Notes: generated from the letters alone by a model not told the origin. 64,000 nucleotides of DNA from Phycisphaerae bacterium (GCA_035275405.1 DATEMU010000003.1:682001-746000), one strand, 5' to 3'; positions 7,677-16,423 are shown, counted from the stretch's first letter. Made by a program: numbers and translations.

Positions 7677-8945
7677 ATGCGCGGGCACGTTGCGGGGATT
7701 AGAATCACGCCTGACATGATCGCGCCTATCAATTCACGATCCGAGCTGAATTCCATCGCGGAGAGAGTGGAGGCGGGGCAGCGGCTCTCCTTCGAGGACG
7801 GCGTCGCCCTTTTCGCCTCACGCGACATTCACGAGATCGGCCGGCTGGCCAACCTTGTTCGCGAACGGCTGCACGGCGACGCGGCCTATTACAACGTCAA
7901 CCGGCACATCAATTATTCAAACCTCTGCGTCCTGCGTTGCAAGTTCTGTTCGTTCTATCGGCCCTATCCGACGAACGGAGTTCTTTCGCGATCACCCGTC
8001 GTCACGACGATGGGGGAGCACGGCGGATTGTCGTTGCCCATGGCCGGTGACGCGTCCGGCGATGCCTATGAGTGGAATGTCGATCAAATTGTCGCGCAAG
8101 CGAGCGAGGCCTATCGGGCGGGCGCGACGGAGGTCCACATCGTCGGCGGTCTGCATCCCAAACTGCCGTTTTCGTACTACGTCGAGATGTGCCGGGCGCT
8201 CCGCGCGGCGTGCCCCCGAATGCACATCAAGGCATTCACGGCCATTGAGATCATCCACTTTACCCGGATCACCAAGCCGCGGATGAGCATCCGGGAAGTG
8301 CTCGAAGCATTGCGCGACGCGGGGCTGGGGAGCCTGCCGGGCGGGGGCGCGGAGATTTTTGACGATCGCGTCCACGACGAAGCGTACAAGAACAAGGTCG
8401 GCGAGGAGGGCTGGTTCGATGTGCATCGCGTCGCCCACGAGATCGGGATGTACACCAACGCGACGATGCTCTACGGCCACGTCGAGCGGAGCGAAGAGCG
8501 CGTCCGACACATGATCAAACTCCGCGAGCATCAGGACGAATCGCTCGCGAGCCGTCGGGCGGCGTTCAACTGTTTCATCCCGCTATCGTTCATTCCCGAG
8601 GGCAGCGAGCTTTCGAACTTGCCGGGACCGACGGGGCTGGACGACCTCAAGACCATGGCCATCAGCCGCCTGATGCTGGACAACTTTCCGCACATCAAGG
8701 CGTTCTGGATCATGCAGTCAGCGAAACTGGCCCAGGTCGCCTTGAATTGGGGCGTCGACGACCTCGACGGTACCGTGGTCTTTTATGACATCACCAAGCG
8801 CGAGGGCGGGGCGGGCAACACGCATCAGGAAATGACCGTCGAGCGGATGCAGCGGCTTATCCGCGAGGCCGGTCGGCGACCGGTCGAGCGGGACACGTTG
8901 TATCGTACGGTCGTTCGCGAAGGGGCGGATTGGCGGCTTGAGTAG
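7677..8945 (+). CDS. mqnE: Aminodeoxyfutalosine synthase, radical SAM
   Basis: MqnE joins a 1-carboxyvinyl benzoate with S-adenosylmethionine to make aminodeoxyfutalosine, the first committed step after MqnA in futalosine-type menaquinone synthesis. The 422-residue protein has the radical SAM CxxxCxxC motif (NLCVLRCKFCSFYR, residues about 80-92) that holds the 4Fe-4S cluster. It also has the family stretches VHIVGGLHPKLPF, GGGAEIFDDRVH and FNCFIPLSFIPEGS. Length and motif order fit MqnE better than the related MqnC or CofH. The next in-frame Met is 13 residues in, so the exact start is uncertain. No other mqn gene is in the window. The stop codon TAG forms part of a GTAG-headed hairpin. Confidence 0.93.
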   Translation: MRGHVAGIRITPDMIAPINSRSELNSIAERVEAGQRLSFEDGVALFASRDIHEIGRLANLVRERLHGDAAYYNVNRHINYSNLCVLRCKFCSFYRPYPTNGVLSRSPVVTTMGEHGGLSLPMAGDASGDAYEWNVDQIVAQASEAYRAGATEVHIVGGLHPKLPFSYYVEMCRALRAACPRMHIKAFTAIEIIHFTRITKPRMSIREVLEALRDAGLGSLPGGGAEIFDDRVHDEAYKNKVGEEGWFDVHRVAHEIGMYTNATMLYGHVERSEERVRHMIKLREHQDESLASRRAAFNCFIPLSFIPEGSELSNLPGPTGLDDLKTMAISRLMLDNFPHIKAFWIMQSAKLAQVALNWGVDDLDGTVVFYDITKREGGAGNTHQEMTVERMQRLIREAGRRPVERDTLYRTVVREGADWRLE

Positions 8946-8966
8946 CGGCCCCCGTCTCGGGGGCCG
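8942..8966 (+). repeat. REP-like element, identical to 2639-2663, overlapping the mqnE stop
   Basis: GTAG at 8942-8945 (its TAG is the mqnE stop), then a 9-bp stem (8946-8954 with 8958-8966) and a TCT loop. It faces the inverted element at 9035-9059, with 68 nt between them. Confidence 0.7.
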
Positions 8967-9034
8967 TTGGAATGAACACTTGGCAATCATCCCCAACTGG
9001 CCAGGGTTCGGATTGAGAGCACCCTCCCACTCGA

Positions 9035-9059
9035 CGTCCGCCGAGACGGCGGACGCTAC
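9035..9059 (-). repeat. REP-like element, identical to 2723-2747, overlapping the proC stop
   Basis: Minus strand: GTAG at 9059-9056 (its TAG is the proC stop), then a 9-bp stem and a TCT loop down to 9035. It is the inverted partner of 8942-8966. Confidence 0.7.
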
Positions 9060-9880
9060 GTTTCTCCCGCGGCGATACGGCCGAGTTCTTGGCTGCGCCT
9101 GAACGCGGCGAGGACCGCCTCCGTGACGTGCTCGGAGACCTGGCACTCGCGGAGCTTGTTCATGGCCGCCTGGGTCGTGCCGCCGGGACTGGTGACGGCC
9201 TCGCGGAGTTCGGCGGGCGACGCGCCCTTTTCGAGCAGCATCGCCCCCGCGCCGACACAGGCATGGGCGGCGAGGATCTGAGCGTCTTCGCGCTTGAGCC
9301 CGGCGGCGATGCCCCCGGCCATCATCATTTCGACGAAGTAATAGAAGTAAGCGGGACCGGAGCCGGCGACGGCGGTGACGGCATCCATCAATACTTCGCG
9401 CTCGACCTCGACGGATACGCCACCGGCGTTGAAGAGGTGTTTGACCTCCTCGAGGTCTTCCAAGTCGGCGTGCTCGCCGCGGAACAGGCCGGTCACGCCC
9501 CGGCCCAGGCCGAATGGCAGATTGGGCATCGCGCGGATGACGCGCATCGAGCCGCCGAGCGATTGGGCGACGCGCTGCGTCGGAACGCCCGCCATGAGGC
9601 TGATGAACAGGTGATCCGTGGAGGCGACGCCGCGAATGCTCTCGGCGGCCTCGGCGAAGCGCTGCGGCGTGACCGAGAGCATGACCATGCCCGCCTCGCG
9701 GACGACTTGTGTGTTGTCCTGCGCGACGGCCGTGCCGAGCGGATGGGCGGCGAGCTTCTTGGACGGCGAGACGATTATGCGGTCGGCGGCAAGGTAGCCG
9801 CTTTCAATCAGGCGGCCGACGATAACGGCGGCGATGTGGCCGGTGCCGACGATGCCGAGTGCGTAGGGGTGATGGGACAT
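9056..9880 (-). CDS. proC: Pyrroline-5-carboxylate reductase
   Basis: ProC reduces 1-pyrroline-5-carboxylate to L-proline with NAD(P)H in the cytoplasm, the last step of proline synthesis. The 274-residue protein has the N-terminal Rossmann motif (LGIVGTGHIAAVIVGRL), the mid part RVIRAMPNLPFGLGRG and the C-terminal family signature (VTAVAGSGPAYFYYFVE, then VTSPGGTTQAAM). Length is normal. The start at 9880 has AGAGGA about 8 nt upstream; earlier in-frame Met codons lie in the divergent promoter region and repeat tract. It converges on mqnE, and the stop codon sits in a REP-like hairpin. Confidence 0.95.
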   Translation of the reverse strand: MSHHPYALGIVGTGHIAAVIVGRLIESGYLAADRIIVSPSKKLAAHPLGTAVAQDNTQVVREAGMVMLSVTPQRFAEAAESIRGVASTDHLFISLMAGVPTQRVAQSLGGSMRVIRAMPNLPFGLGRGVTGLFRGEHADLEDLEEVKHLFNAGGVSVEVEREVLMDAVTAVAGSGPAYFYYFVEMMMAGGIAAGLKREDAQILAAHACVGAGAMLLEKGASPAELREAVTSPGGTTQAAMNKLRECQVSEHVTEAVLAAFRRSQELGRIAAGET

Positions 9881-9911
9881 GGGACGAATCCTCTGTAACG
9901 AAAGTCTATCG

Positions 9912-9917
9912 TATAAT
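9912..9917 (+). promoter_or_regulatory. Possible -10 box TATAAT of the beta-helix lipoprotein gene
   Basis: A perfect TATAAT lies 34 nt before the ATG at 9946, in the divergent gap with proC. No clear -35 is seen. Confidence 0.35.
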
Positions 9918-9945
9918 CGGGGTTTTGCTGAGAGGATCGGATGCC

Positions 9946-11787
9946 ATGCGGGGCTGCTTGAATAGCGAATGGCGAATAGCGAATAGCGAAAGTAGGGCGG
10001 GCTCTGCCCGGCGAATGGCGGCGATTGCGGGCCTTGTCTTATTTCTTGCATTTCCTTTTTTCACGGGCTGCAGGCAAAGGCAACAGCATTATTCCTTTTC
10101 GTCGCCTACTTGTTTGACCACGGACACAGCGTTTTACGGTGCCCGCACGATCAAGGCCGAGGCGTTCGAGGAAGGTACTCTCATCGTCGAGACGGATGGA
10201 ATAACGCTCGACTTTGCCGAGACAGCCATGGCGGCGGTGAGCCATCATCTCCGTCCCGATCAACGAATCGGCCGCGCTATTGTGCTCAATAAAGGCTATG
10301 TTGCGCCTCCCGATGAGCGCTTCGGTCGTGCCGTTGTGATCCGCAATGCCAAGAACGTTACCGTCAAGAACGGCGCAATAAGCGGCTTCAAGGTCGCCAT
10401 CTACGCCGAGGATTCACCGGGACTGACGATCGAGAATTGCGACGTATCGAACAACTACCGCCAGCGGCTCAAGAGCACGCCGGAGAAGGAGGACGAGTCC
10501 GATTGGCTCTACGGCCACGAGAACGACAAGAACGAGTGGCTGCGGTACGGGGCGGGGATTTACCTGCTTCGCTGCGACGGGGCGACGGTGAAGAACTGCC
10601 GGGCGCGGAACGGTCAGAACGGGATCTGCCTCGTCCGTTGCAACGATGCGACGGTCGTCGCCAACGACATGTCCTTCATGTCCGGTTGGGGGCTGGCGAT
10701 GTGGCGGTCGAATCGCTGCAAGGTGATCGGCAACCGGTTCGACTACTGCGTCCGCGGCTACTCGCACGGCGTCTATGCCCGCGGTCAGGATTCGACGGGC
10801 ATCCTCGTGTACGAGCAGTGCTCGGACAATGTCTTCGCCTACAACCATGCGACGCACGGTGGAGACGGGTTTTTTCTCTACGCGGGCAACGAGACGGTGA
10901 ACAAGACGGGGGAGGGGGGCTGCAACCGGAATCTTGTGATCGCGAACGATTTTTCGTACGCGATCGCCAATGGAATCGAGGCTACTTTTTCCGACCAGAA
11001 CATGTTCATCGAGAACATACTGAATGAGTGTCATTACGGCATCTGGGCCGGTTATTCACGAAATTCGTTTATCTTGCAGAATCAGATTGAACGGTCGAAG
11101 ACAGGTATTGCGATCGAGCATGGTCAGGGCAATCGAATAATCGCAAATGAGATCAAGAATTGTCCGTCAGGAATTTGCCTATGGTATGACGATGATCAAA
11201 ACCTTATGAAGAGTCCTTATTGCGAAAAACAGGGTTGTCAATCGCGAAGGGAGAGTGTTGAGTTCAACCGGATTAAGGAGTGCAAAATGGGGATTCTCGG
11301 TGACGGATCGCAGGAACTCGTCCTCGCCGGAAACAGGGTCGAAGCGTGCGAGGAACCGGTTGTTTTGAAGAACCAGGCTAGCATAAACGAGTTCGCGGGC
11401 CAGGTTGTCGATCAAGGCACCATCAATGGTTCGAACTCGACTGCCTTCGTCGCGCGAAGCAATTTCTTTCAAGAAGGCGTGAAAGTCGTTGGGCCTATCG
11501 AAAATACCAGTCCTGCACGATCTGAAGAGGATGCTCTGGCCGCGATAGAAAGGGGTTATTTTGGTTTGGGGCCGTGCACAGGTTTGAAAGATGTGGTTGA
11601 TTCGAACAAGTTATCCGTGCGGCCGAACGTACTAAATGAACTTCTTGAATGTCGCGAGGTGGTTTGGGCGCCGCTTCGAGGTGCCAAGCCTGCTAAGGAG
11701 CACATCCTCATGACCGAGTGGGGGCCGTGGGATTTCAACGGCGAGCGGCCGGGTCAGGCGACGACGCGGCCGGCGCGACCACGATGA
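9946..11787 (+). CDS. Lipoprotein with right-handed parallel beta-helix
   Basis: This protein of about 613 residues has a hydrophobic signal with a lipobox (LAFPFFTGC), so it is probably lipid-anchored. After residue 100, repeated short strands typical of beta-helix (NosD/pectate-lyase-like, PbH1) repeats occur: VIRNAKNVTVKNGAISGF, LTIENCDVSNN, ATVKNCRARNGQNGICLVRC, RNSFILQNQIERSKTGIAI, GNRIIANEIKNCPSGI. Such folds usually bind or cleave polysaccharides; no catalytic residues can be assigned. Start choice: the ATG at 9946 has AGAGG upstream and fits the -10 box, but its first 23 residues are encoded by a heptanucleotide repeat (9960-9990) and a GTAG hairpin (9992-10010). An ATG at 10015 directly before the hydrophobic core is the alternative, though it lacks a basic n-region. 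Confidence 0.75.
   Translation: MRGCLNSEWRIANSESRAGSARRMAAIAGLVLFLAFPFFTGCRQRQQHYSFSSPTCLTTDTAFYGARTIKAEAFEEGTLIVETDGITLDFAETAMAAVSHHLRPDQRIGRAIVLNKGYVAPPDERFGRAVVIRNAKNVTVKNGAISGFKVAIYAEDSPGLTIENCDVSNNYRQRLKSTPEKEDESDWLYGHENDKNEWLRYGAGIYLLRCDGATVKNCRARNGQNGICLVRCNDATVVANDMSFMSGWGLAMWRSNRCKVIGNRFDYCVRGYSHGVYARGQDSTGILVYEQCSDNVFAYNHATHGGDGFFLYAGNETVNKTGEGGCNRNLVIANDFSYAIANGIEATFSDQNMFIENILNECHYGIWAGYSRNSFILQNQIERSKTGIAIEHGQGNRIIANEIKNCPSGICLWYDDDQNLMKSPYCEKQGCQSRRESVEFNRIKECKMGILGDGSQELVLAGNRVEACEEPVVLKNQASINEFAGQVVDQGTINGSNSTAFVARSNFFQEGVKVVGPIENTSPARSEEDALAAIERGYFGLGPCTGLKDVVDSNKLSVRPNVLNELLECREVVWAPLRGAKPAKEHILMTEWGPWDFNGERPGQATTRPARPR
9960..10010 (+). repeat. Heptanucleotide tandem repeat followed by GTAG hairpin
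   Basis: Four copies of GAATRGC (9960-9987) are followed by GTAG (9992-9995) and a CGGGC-TCT-GCCCG hairpin (9998-10010). The TCT loop and GTAG head match the REP-like elements upstream. The tract lies inside the leader or the first codons of the lipoprotein gene. Confidence 0.6.
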
Positions 11788-11935
11788 ATCTCGTTCGGGA
11801 AATTCAGGCCCGGCGATGATCTTCCCCCAAGGCGATAGAATGGTGCGGACTCGTTCCGCTGGCGAACTGGCGAGCCCGAAACCGCGTAGAGAAAAAAGGA
11901 TGGAGAAAAGGAGTCGATCCCAACTCTGATTCAAG

Positions 11936-13888
11936 ATGTGCGGAATTCTTGGAAAAATTACGTTTACCGGCCCCCACGAGCCCCCGCGCGTCTTCGATCA
12001 AGCCCTGGCGCAGATCGATCATCGCGGGCCGGACGATCGCGGGGCGTGGCACACCTCCTTTGGCGATGTGCGAATGTCCCTCGGCCAGACGCGGCTGAGT
12101 ATTTTGGATCTCTCGCCGGCGGGGCACCAACCGATGATCAGCCCGCGCTCCGGGTGCGTCGTTGTGTTCAATGGCGAGATCTACAACTTCCGCGAGATCC
12201 GAACGGGGTTGGAGGCCAAGGGGTTTCGCTTTACCACGGAGTGTGATACCGAGGTCATCCTTGCCGCCTACGACGATGATCCCGAGCGGTTCATGGAATC
12301 GTTTCGCGGGATGTTCGCGATCGCGCTCTGGGATCCGGCGCGGGGTCGGCTCGTCCTGGTGCGCGACCGGCTGGGGATCAAGCCGCTCTACTATTACTGG
12401 GATGGCTCGTTCTTCGCCTTTGCTTCCGAAGTCACGGCCCTGGCGGCGCTGCCGTCGCTTCAGTTGGAGGTCGACCAGGAGGCCGTACGGGAGTTTTTAC
12501 TCGCCGGCTATATCCCGCACCCTCTGAGCATCTTCAAGAACGTCAAAAAGCTACCCGCCGGGCACATGCTGCAACTCGATTTGAAATCGCCGCAGCCTCG
12601 TATCCGCAGTTACTGGGACGCGTTGGATTATTACGCGGCCCCCTCGAGCTTCAGAGATGAGGGCGAGGTTCTCGAGGCGCTTCGCGAACGCCTGTCTCAA
12701 GCCGTCCGGCTACGCCTGATCAGCGATGTGCCGCTGGGGGCTTTCCTGAGCGGCGGCATCGATTCGTCGCTCATCGTCGCCCTCATGCGCCAGGTACACG
12801 CCGGGGCTGTCCGTACATTTACCATCGGGTTCAGCGTTCCGCAGTGGGACGAAGCCCCGATGGCCAAGCGCATCGCCGAACACCTGGGGACCGAGCACGT
12901 CGAGTTCTATTTGACCGAGGACAACGTTCTCCAGACTGCCCGAACGGCGGCGGATCATTACGACGAGCCCTTCGCCGATCCGTCCAACATCCCAACGCTC
13001 GAACTGTCGCGACTGACGCGGCGGCACGTAACGGTCGCGCTGTCCGGCGACGGGGGCGACGAACTCTTCTGGGGATACGAGTCCTACGGGTCGAAGTCGC
13101 TGCGCTGGTTCGAGCGCGCCCGGCATGTCCCCCGATCTATTCGTGCCGGAGTGGGCGGCGTGCTGCGACTTTTTGGACACGATCAAATCCGGCGGATCGG
13201 AAACATCGTGGGCTTTGACGGCCTCGCCGACTTTTTTCAGGGGCCGATTGTCTGGAAGCCCTGGCTATATCCGCGCTTGCATCGTCACCAGGCCGCGGAT
13301 GGCCACCGGGTGGAAATCGCCCGACGAGTGATCGGGCGCCTGGGCGATCGCGATACCGATCTCGTGACGGGTGCGACCGATGCATTGTGCTACATGGTGG
13401 ACGATATCCTGACGAAGGTGGATCGTGCCAGCATGTCGGTGGCGTTGGAGGCCCGTGTGCCGATCCTGGATCACAAGGTCGTCGAACTCGCCGCGTCGAT
13501 TCCGATGTCGTTCAAGAAGGGGGGTGGGCGCAAGAAGCACTTGTTGAAAGCTTTGCTGGGTACGATGGTGCCTCGAGAACTGTGGGATCGGCCCAAGAAG
13601 GGCTTTGGCGTTCCGCTGGTTCACTGGTTGCGGGGCCCTCTTCGCGACTGGGCGCATGATGAGTTGGTCTCGTCACGCGGTCGTCTGCACGAGTGGCTGG
13701 ATGCGGAAGAGCTTCGCCGGATGCTCGACGATCACATCAGCGGGCGGAGGAACTCCGCCGACTTGATCTGGGCTTGCCTGCAATTGGCGGGATGGGATCG
13801 CCGCGTGGGGCGAATCCGTAGCGAGGCCGCCGGTCGAGGGCAACCGGCGGTACCAGAGCTTGCCGGGACGACGAAAACCCAGGAGTAG
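11936..13888 (+). CDS. asnB: Asparagine synthase (glutamine-hydrolysing) family protein
   Basis: AsnB makes asparagine (or amidates another carboxylate) from glutamine and ATP. The 650-residue protein begins MCGILG, with Cys2 as the N-terminal amidotransferase nucleophile after Met removal. It has RGPDDRG, FNGEIYNF, and GIKPLYY in the glutaminase half. The synthetase half has the PP-loop SGGIDSS (about residue 275), ALSGDGGDELFWGYE and DRASMSVALEARVPILDH. Length and motifs fit AsnB. Paralogues also serve in polysaccharide gene clusters, but none is here. It stands between a beta-helix lipoprotein gene and hmgA, same strand, with no obvious operon link. Confidence 0.9.
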   Translation: MCGILGKITFTGPHEPPRVFDQALAQIDHRGPDDRGAWHTSFGDVRMSLGQTRLSILDLSPAGHQPMISPRSGCVVVFNGEIYNFREIRTGLEAKGFRFTTECDTEVILAAYDDDPERFMESFRGMFAIALWDPARGRLVLVRDRLGIKPLYYYWDGSFFAFASEVTALAALPSLQLEVDQEAVREFLLAGYIPHPLSIFKNVKKLPAGHMLQLDLKSPQPRIRSYWDALDYYAAPSSFRDEGEVLEALRERLSQAVRLRLISDVPLGAFLSGGIDSSLIVALMRQVHAGAVRTFTIGFSVPQWDEAPMAKRIAEHLGTEHVEFYLTEDNVLQTARTAADHYDEPFADPSNIPTLELSRLTRRHVTVALSGDGGDELFWGYESYGSKSLRWFERARHVPRSIRAGVGGVLRLFGHDQIRRIGNIVGFDGLADFFQGPIVWKPWLYPRLHRHQAADGHRVEIARRVIGRLGDRDTDLVTGATDALCYMVDDILTKVDRASMSVALEARVPILDHKVVELAASIPMSFKKGGGRKKHLLKALLGTMVPRELWDRPKKGFGVPLVHWLRGPLRDWAHDELVSSRGRLHEWLDAEELRRMLDDHISGRRNSADLIWACLQLAGWDRRVGRIRSEAAGRGQPAVPELAGTTKTQE

Positions 13889-13943
13889 GCGTGATTCGCC
13901 AGGATGCGATACCGGCGCGTCCCCCGATTCGGGGCTGCGCCCG

Positions 13944-13949
13944 TATAAT
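13944..13949 (+). promoter_or_regulatory. Candidate -10 box of hmgA
   Basis: TATAAT lies 33 nt before the hmgA ATG, in a short gap after asnB. The -35 region is GC-rich and unconvincing. Confidence 0.4.
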
Positions 13950-13981
13950 GTTTTTGAACAAGGATTGAGGAGGTCGCGTCC

Positions 13982-15202
13982 ATGATCCAATACCACAGCC
14001 TCGGCAAGCTGCCGCCCAAGCCGCACACCGCCTTTTACGAAGAGGGCAAGCTACTCATGGAGCATTGTCACACGCGCGAAGGCTTCGAGGGGCCGTTTTC
14101 AATTCTGTACTACCGTACGCCGCCGACGGATGAGAACGCCGTCGAAAGGATCGCGATCTCCGGCTTTTGTCCCTTCGAGCCGCTTAGCGAACAGCCGCTC
14201 CACCGTCGGCACATCAAGACGCAGGACCTCAAACTACACGGCGACTTTCTGGATGCCCGGCGGGTGCTACTGTTCAACAGCGATGTGCAGATGAGCATGG
14301 TGAAGCCGACGGAGAGGAGCCTGCGGTTTTTTTCCAACGGCGACGGCGATGAGTTATATTTTGTCTACAAGGGCAGCGGGCGGTTTGAGACGCTCTTCGG
14401 CGTGCTTCCGTTTAAGGAGCGGGATTACGTCATCATCCCGCGGTCGACGCCGTACCGGATTCACTGGGAAGGGGCCAATCCCGAGTTCTTCGTCTTCGAG
14501 GGTCGCGGCTTTATCGACGTCCCCAAGGAGTGGCGCAACCGGCACGGCCAGATCACGATGTATGCTCCCTACACCCATCGGGACTTCCGCGCGCCCACCG
14601 AGCTGCTTCAACACAACAAAGAGGCTCACGGGGCCGGGCCGTTCAAGCTCGTCGTCAAGAAGGAGGACACGCTGACCATCCATATCCACCAGCACTTTCC
14701 CTTCGAGGTCGTCGGTTGGGACGGCACGGTCTATCCCGTGGCCTTCAACATTCACGACTACCAGCCGAAGACGAGCACGATCCACCTGCCGCCGACGATC
14801 CACGTGACGTTCGCTGGCAATGAGTTCGTGGTGTGCAGCTTCGTTCCCCGCAAAGTGGACTATTACGACCGCAATGGCGTCAAGTCGATTCCCTGCCCGT
14901 ATGGTCACGCCAGCGTTCACATGGATGAAATTCTCTTTTACGTGGACGGGAACTTTACGAGCCGGCGAGGCATCGACAGCGGCTCGATCAGCCTGCACCC
15001 GGCGGGAGTTCCGCACGGCCCGCATCCGGGGACGTATGAGAAGAGCATCGGCACCGACCGGACGAGCGAGCTGGCGGTGATGTGCGACACTTACAAGCAA
15101 CTCCGATTGACGACGGCGGCCCATGAGGTGGAGGACAAGGACTATCACCTGACGTGGGTGAGCAAGGAAGGCGGGGGCGTGGACGTTCCGGGGGCGCGAT
15201 AG
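13982..15202 (+). CDS. hmgA: Homogentisate 1,2-dioxygenase
   Basis: HmgA opens the ring of homogentisate with O2 and Fe(II) to give maleylacetoacetate in tyrosine and phenylalanine breakdown. The 406-residue protein carries the family's two-cupin layout. It has the iron-binding stretch HIHQHFPFEVVGWDG with its His and Glu ligands (residues about 235-250) and the downstream His-rich PAGVPHGPHPG (about 338-348). NGDGDELYFVYKGSG and VDYYDRNG also fit. GAGGAG about 11 nt before the ATG is a good ribosome site. Maleylacetoacetate isomerase and fumarylacetoacetase are not next to it, so the pathway must be completed elsewhere. Confidence 0.93.
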   Translation: MIQYHSLGKLPPKPHTAFYEEGKLLMEHCHTREGFEGPFSILYYRTPPTDENAVERIAISGFCPFEPLSEQPLHRRHIKTQDLKLHGDFLDARRVLLFNSDVQMSMVKPTERSLRFFSNGDGDELYFVYKGSGRFETLFGVLPFKERDYVIIPRSTPYRIHWEGANPEFFVFEGRGFIDVPKEWRNRHGQITMYAPYTHRDFRAPTELLQHNKEAHGAGPFKLVVKKEDTLTIHIHQHFPFEVVGWDGTVYPVAFNIHDYQPKTSTIHLPPTIHVTFAGNEFVVCSFVPRKVDYYDRNGVKSIPCPYGHASVHMDEILFYVDGNFTSRRGIDSGSISLHPAGVPHGPHPGTYEKSIGTDRTSELAVMCDTYKQLRLTTAAHEVEDKDYHLTWVSKEGGGVDVPGAR

Positions 15203-15204
15203 AT

Positions 15205-15588
15205 TTATGGAGGAATAGTATCGAGCGGTTCTATTACGACTTGACCGTCGTCGGCGAAATCGATGATCAACCTTGAGCCGTAAAGAAGTGATACGCCAAT
15301 TAATGGTCCGCCCTCGGCTTCCAGAATCATGGCCTCACGTCGTTGACCGTGCCAATCTACGCTTCCTTCAAACCGCCGGAGGGAAACGACGCTTCCATCA
15401 CCGAGAGTGGCGGTTGCTTGACTGTGGTAAGGTAGCTCCAGGGCGTTGATGGCGTTCGGCGGCAGGGTCAGATAACCGTTGAATCCCGTATCGATCGCCG
15501 CTGGCAAGGAAACTGATCCTTCGCGCGGGCCGTGAACGAGGATTGAAACGACAATTTCTCGATCCTGAGAAATCACACCACGGATCAT
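15205..15588 (-). CDS. Clan AA (retropepsin-like) aspartic protease-like protein
   Basis: This 127-residue protein has the motif LPAAIDTGFNGYLTLP (Asp-Thr-Gly active-site loop, residues about 28-43) and a second hydrophobic stretch GPLIGVSLLYGSRLIIDF. This matches single-domain, retropepsin-like proteases that work as homodimers. Similar small proteins occur in cyanobacteria and planctomycetes; their substrates are mostly unknown. The ATG overlaps the stop of the upstream partner by 4 nt (ATGA at 15588-15585), so the two are coupled. A stand-alone peptidase or a two-gene module are both possible. No signal peptide is seen. Confidence 0.75.
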   Translation of the reverse strand: MIRGVISQDREIVVSILVHGPREGSVSLPAAIDTGFNGYLTLPPNAINALELPYHSQATATLGDGSVVSLRRFEGSVDWHGQRREAMILEAEGGPLIGVSLLYGSRLIIDFADDGQVVIEPLDTIPP

Positions 15589-15854
15589 CGTTGAGTGACC
15601 TGGAATCGTCCCCCTAATCGATAGGCCGCCGGCGCGCCGACGCGAACCACGAAAAGCGGTGATCCTGGAAATCGCGACTTGGCTCGTTTTGACGCCGCGA
15701 GGTCGTCCTTGTCGATCTCAAAATCGCCCGTATCGACGTTGATCACAACAAACTTCCCGCCGTCCTTCGGACCCAGCGATGGGTTGATCTTCTCATTGAA
15801 TAGGCGTTGACCGCGTATCGTAATCTCATCGGGATTAAGGTCGCGAGCAGCCAT
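15585..15854 (-). CDS. Small partner protein of the aspartic protease
   Basis: This 89-residue protein begins MAARDLNPDEITIRGQRLF, hydrophilic, with alternating charged residues and a C-terminal beta-rich part (SPLFVVRVGAPAAYRLGG). The stop codon overlaps the protease start. I do not recognise a family. It could be an inhibitor, antitoxin-like partner or adaptor; this is only inferred from coupling and size. Upstream in-frame Met codons give a longer, less plausible N-terminus that runs into the divergent DinB gene. Confidence 0.6.
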   Translation of the reverse strand: MAARDLNPDEITIRGQRLFNEKINPSLGPKDGGKFVVINVDTGDFEIDKDDLAASKRAKSRFPGSPLFVVRVGAPAAYRLGGRFQVTQR

Positions 15855-15925
15855 GACGGGAAAGACTCCTGAACGTATAGTAGTTTGCACCAGCGAATAA
15901 TTCAATCCGATTGCGCAAGGAAAAA

Positions 15926-16420
15926 ATGGGAGTTGCGATGCCCTCTGTTCCTGATCATGTATCACTACTTGAGGAGGCGTTTTCAAAAAAGTCCTGGCAC
16001 GGGACGAACCTGCGCGGGTCGATCCGGGGGATGACGGCGAAGGAGGCGGCGTGGCGGCCGGGTCCGCAGCGAAAGTGCGTTTGGGACCATGTGCTGCACA
16101 CGGCGTATTGGAAATACACCGTGCGTCGACGGCTAACGGGGGAAAAGCGCGGCTCGTTTCCGCTCAAGGGCAGCAATTGGTTCGATGTTCCCAGGCCCTC
16201 GTCGAAAATGGCATGGCGCGAACATGTCATCTTGCTGGAGCATCAACACGCGCAGCTTCGCGATGCCGTCGCGGGGCTGTCCGAGCGGCAGCTTAACGAA
16301 CGTGTGAGCGGCAGCAAATTGACCAAGGGGTATCTCATCCGCGGGATCGCGCTGCACGACATCTATCACACGGGACAGATTCAGCTTCTCAAGCGGATGC
16401 GCAGCGAAGCAGGAGTCTGA
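15926..16420 (+). CDS. DinB-like four-helix protein
   Basis: This protein of about 164 residues fits the DinB/YfiT-like fold. Conserved His residues appear in the usual order: WDHVLHTAYWKY (about residues 55-66), a central helix, and HDIYHTGQIQLLKR near the C-terminus. Members often bind a divalent metal through three His and include thiol transferases and hydrolases; the specific role here is unknown. Start options are ATG 15926 (AAGGA upstream) and ATG 15938 (GGGAG upstream). It is divergent from the aspartic-protease pair. Confidence 0.8.
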   Translation: MGVAMPSVPDHVSLLEEAFSKKSWHGTNLRGSIRGMTAKEAAWRPGPQRKCVWDHVLHTAYWKYTVRRRLTGEKRGSFPLKGSNWFDVPRPSSKMAWREHVILLEHQHAQLRDAVAGLSERQLNERVSGSKLTKGYLIRGIALHDIYHTGQIQLLKRMRSEAGV

Positions 16421-16423
16421 TTG

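Noticed and set aside
7241..7828. A 195-codon minus-strand frame over tRNA-Arg
   Set aside because: It crosses the tRNA and the start of mqnE in antisense and has no motif.
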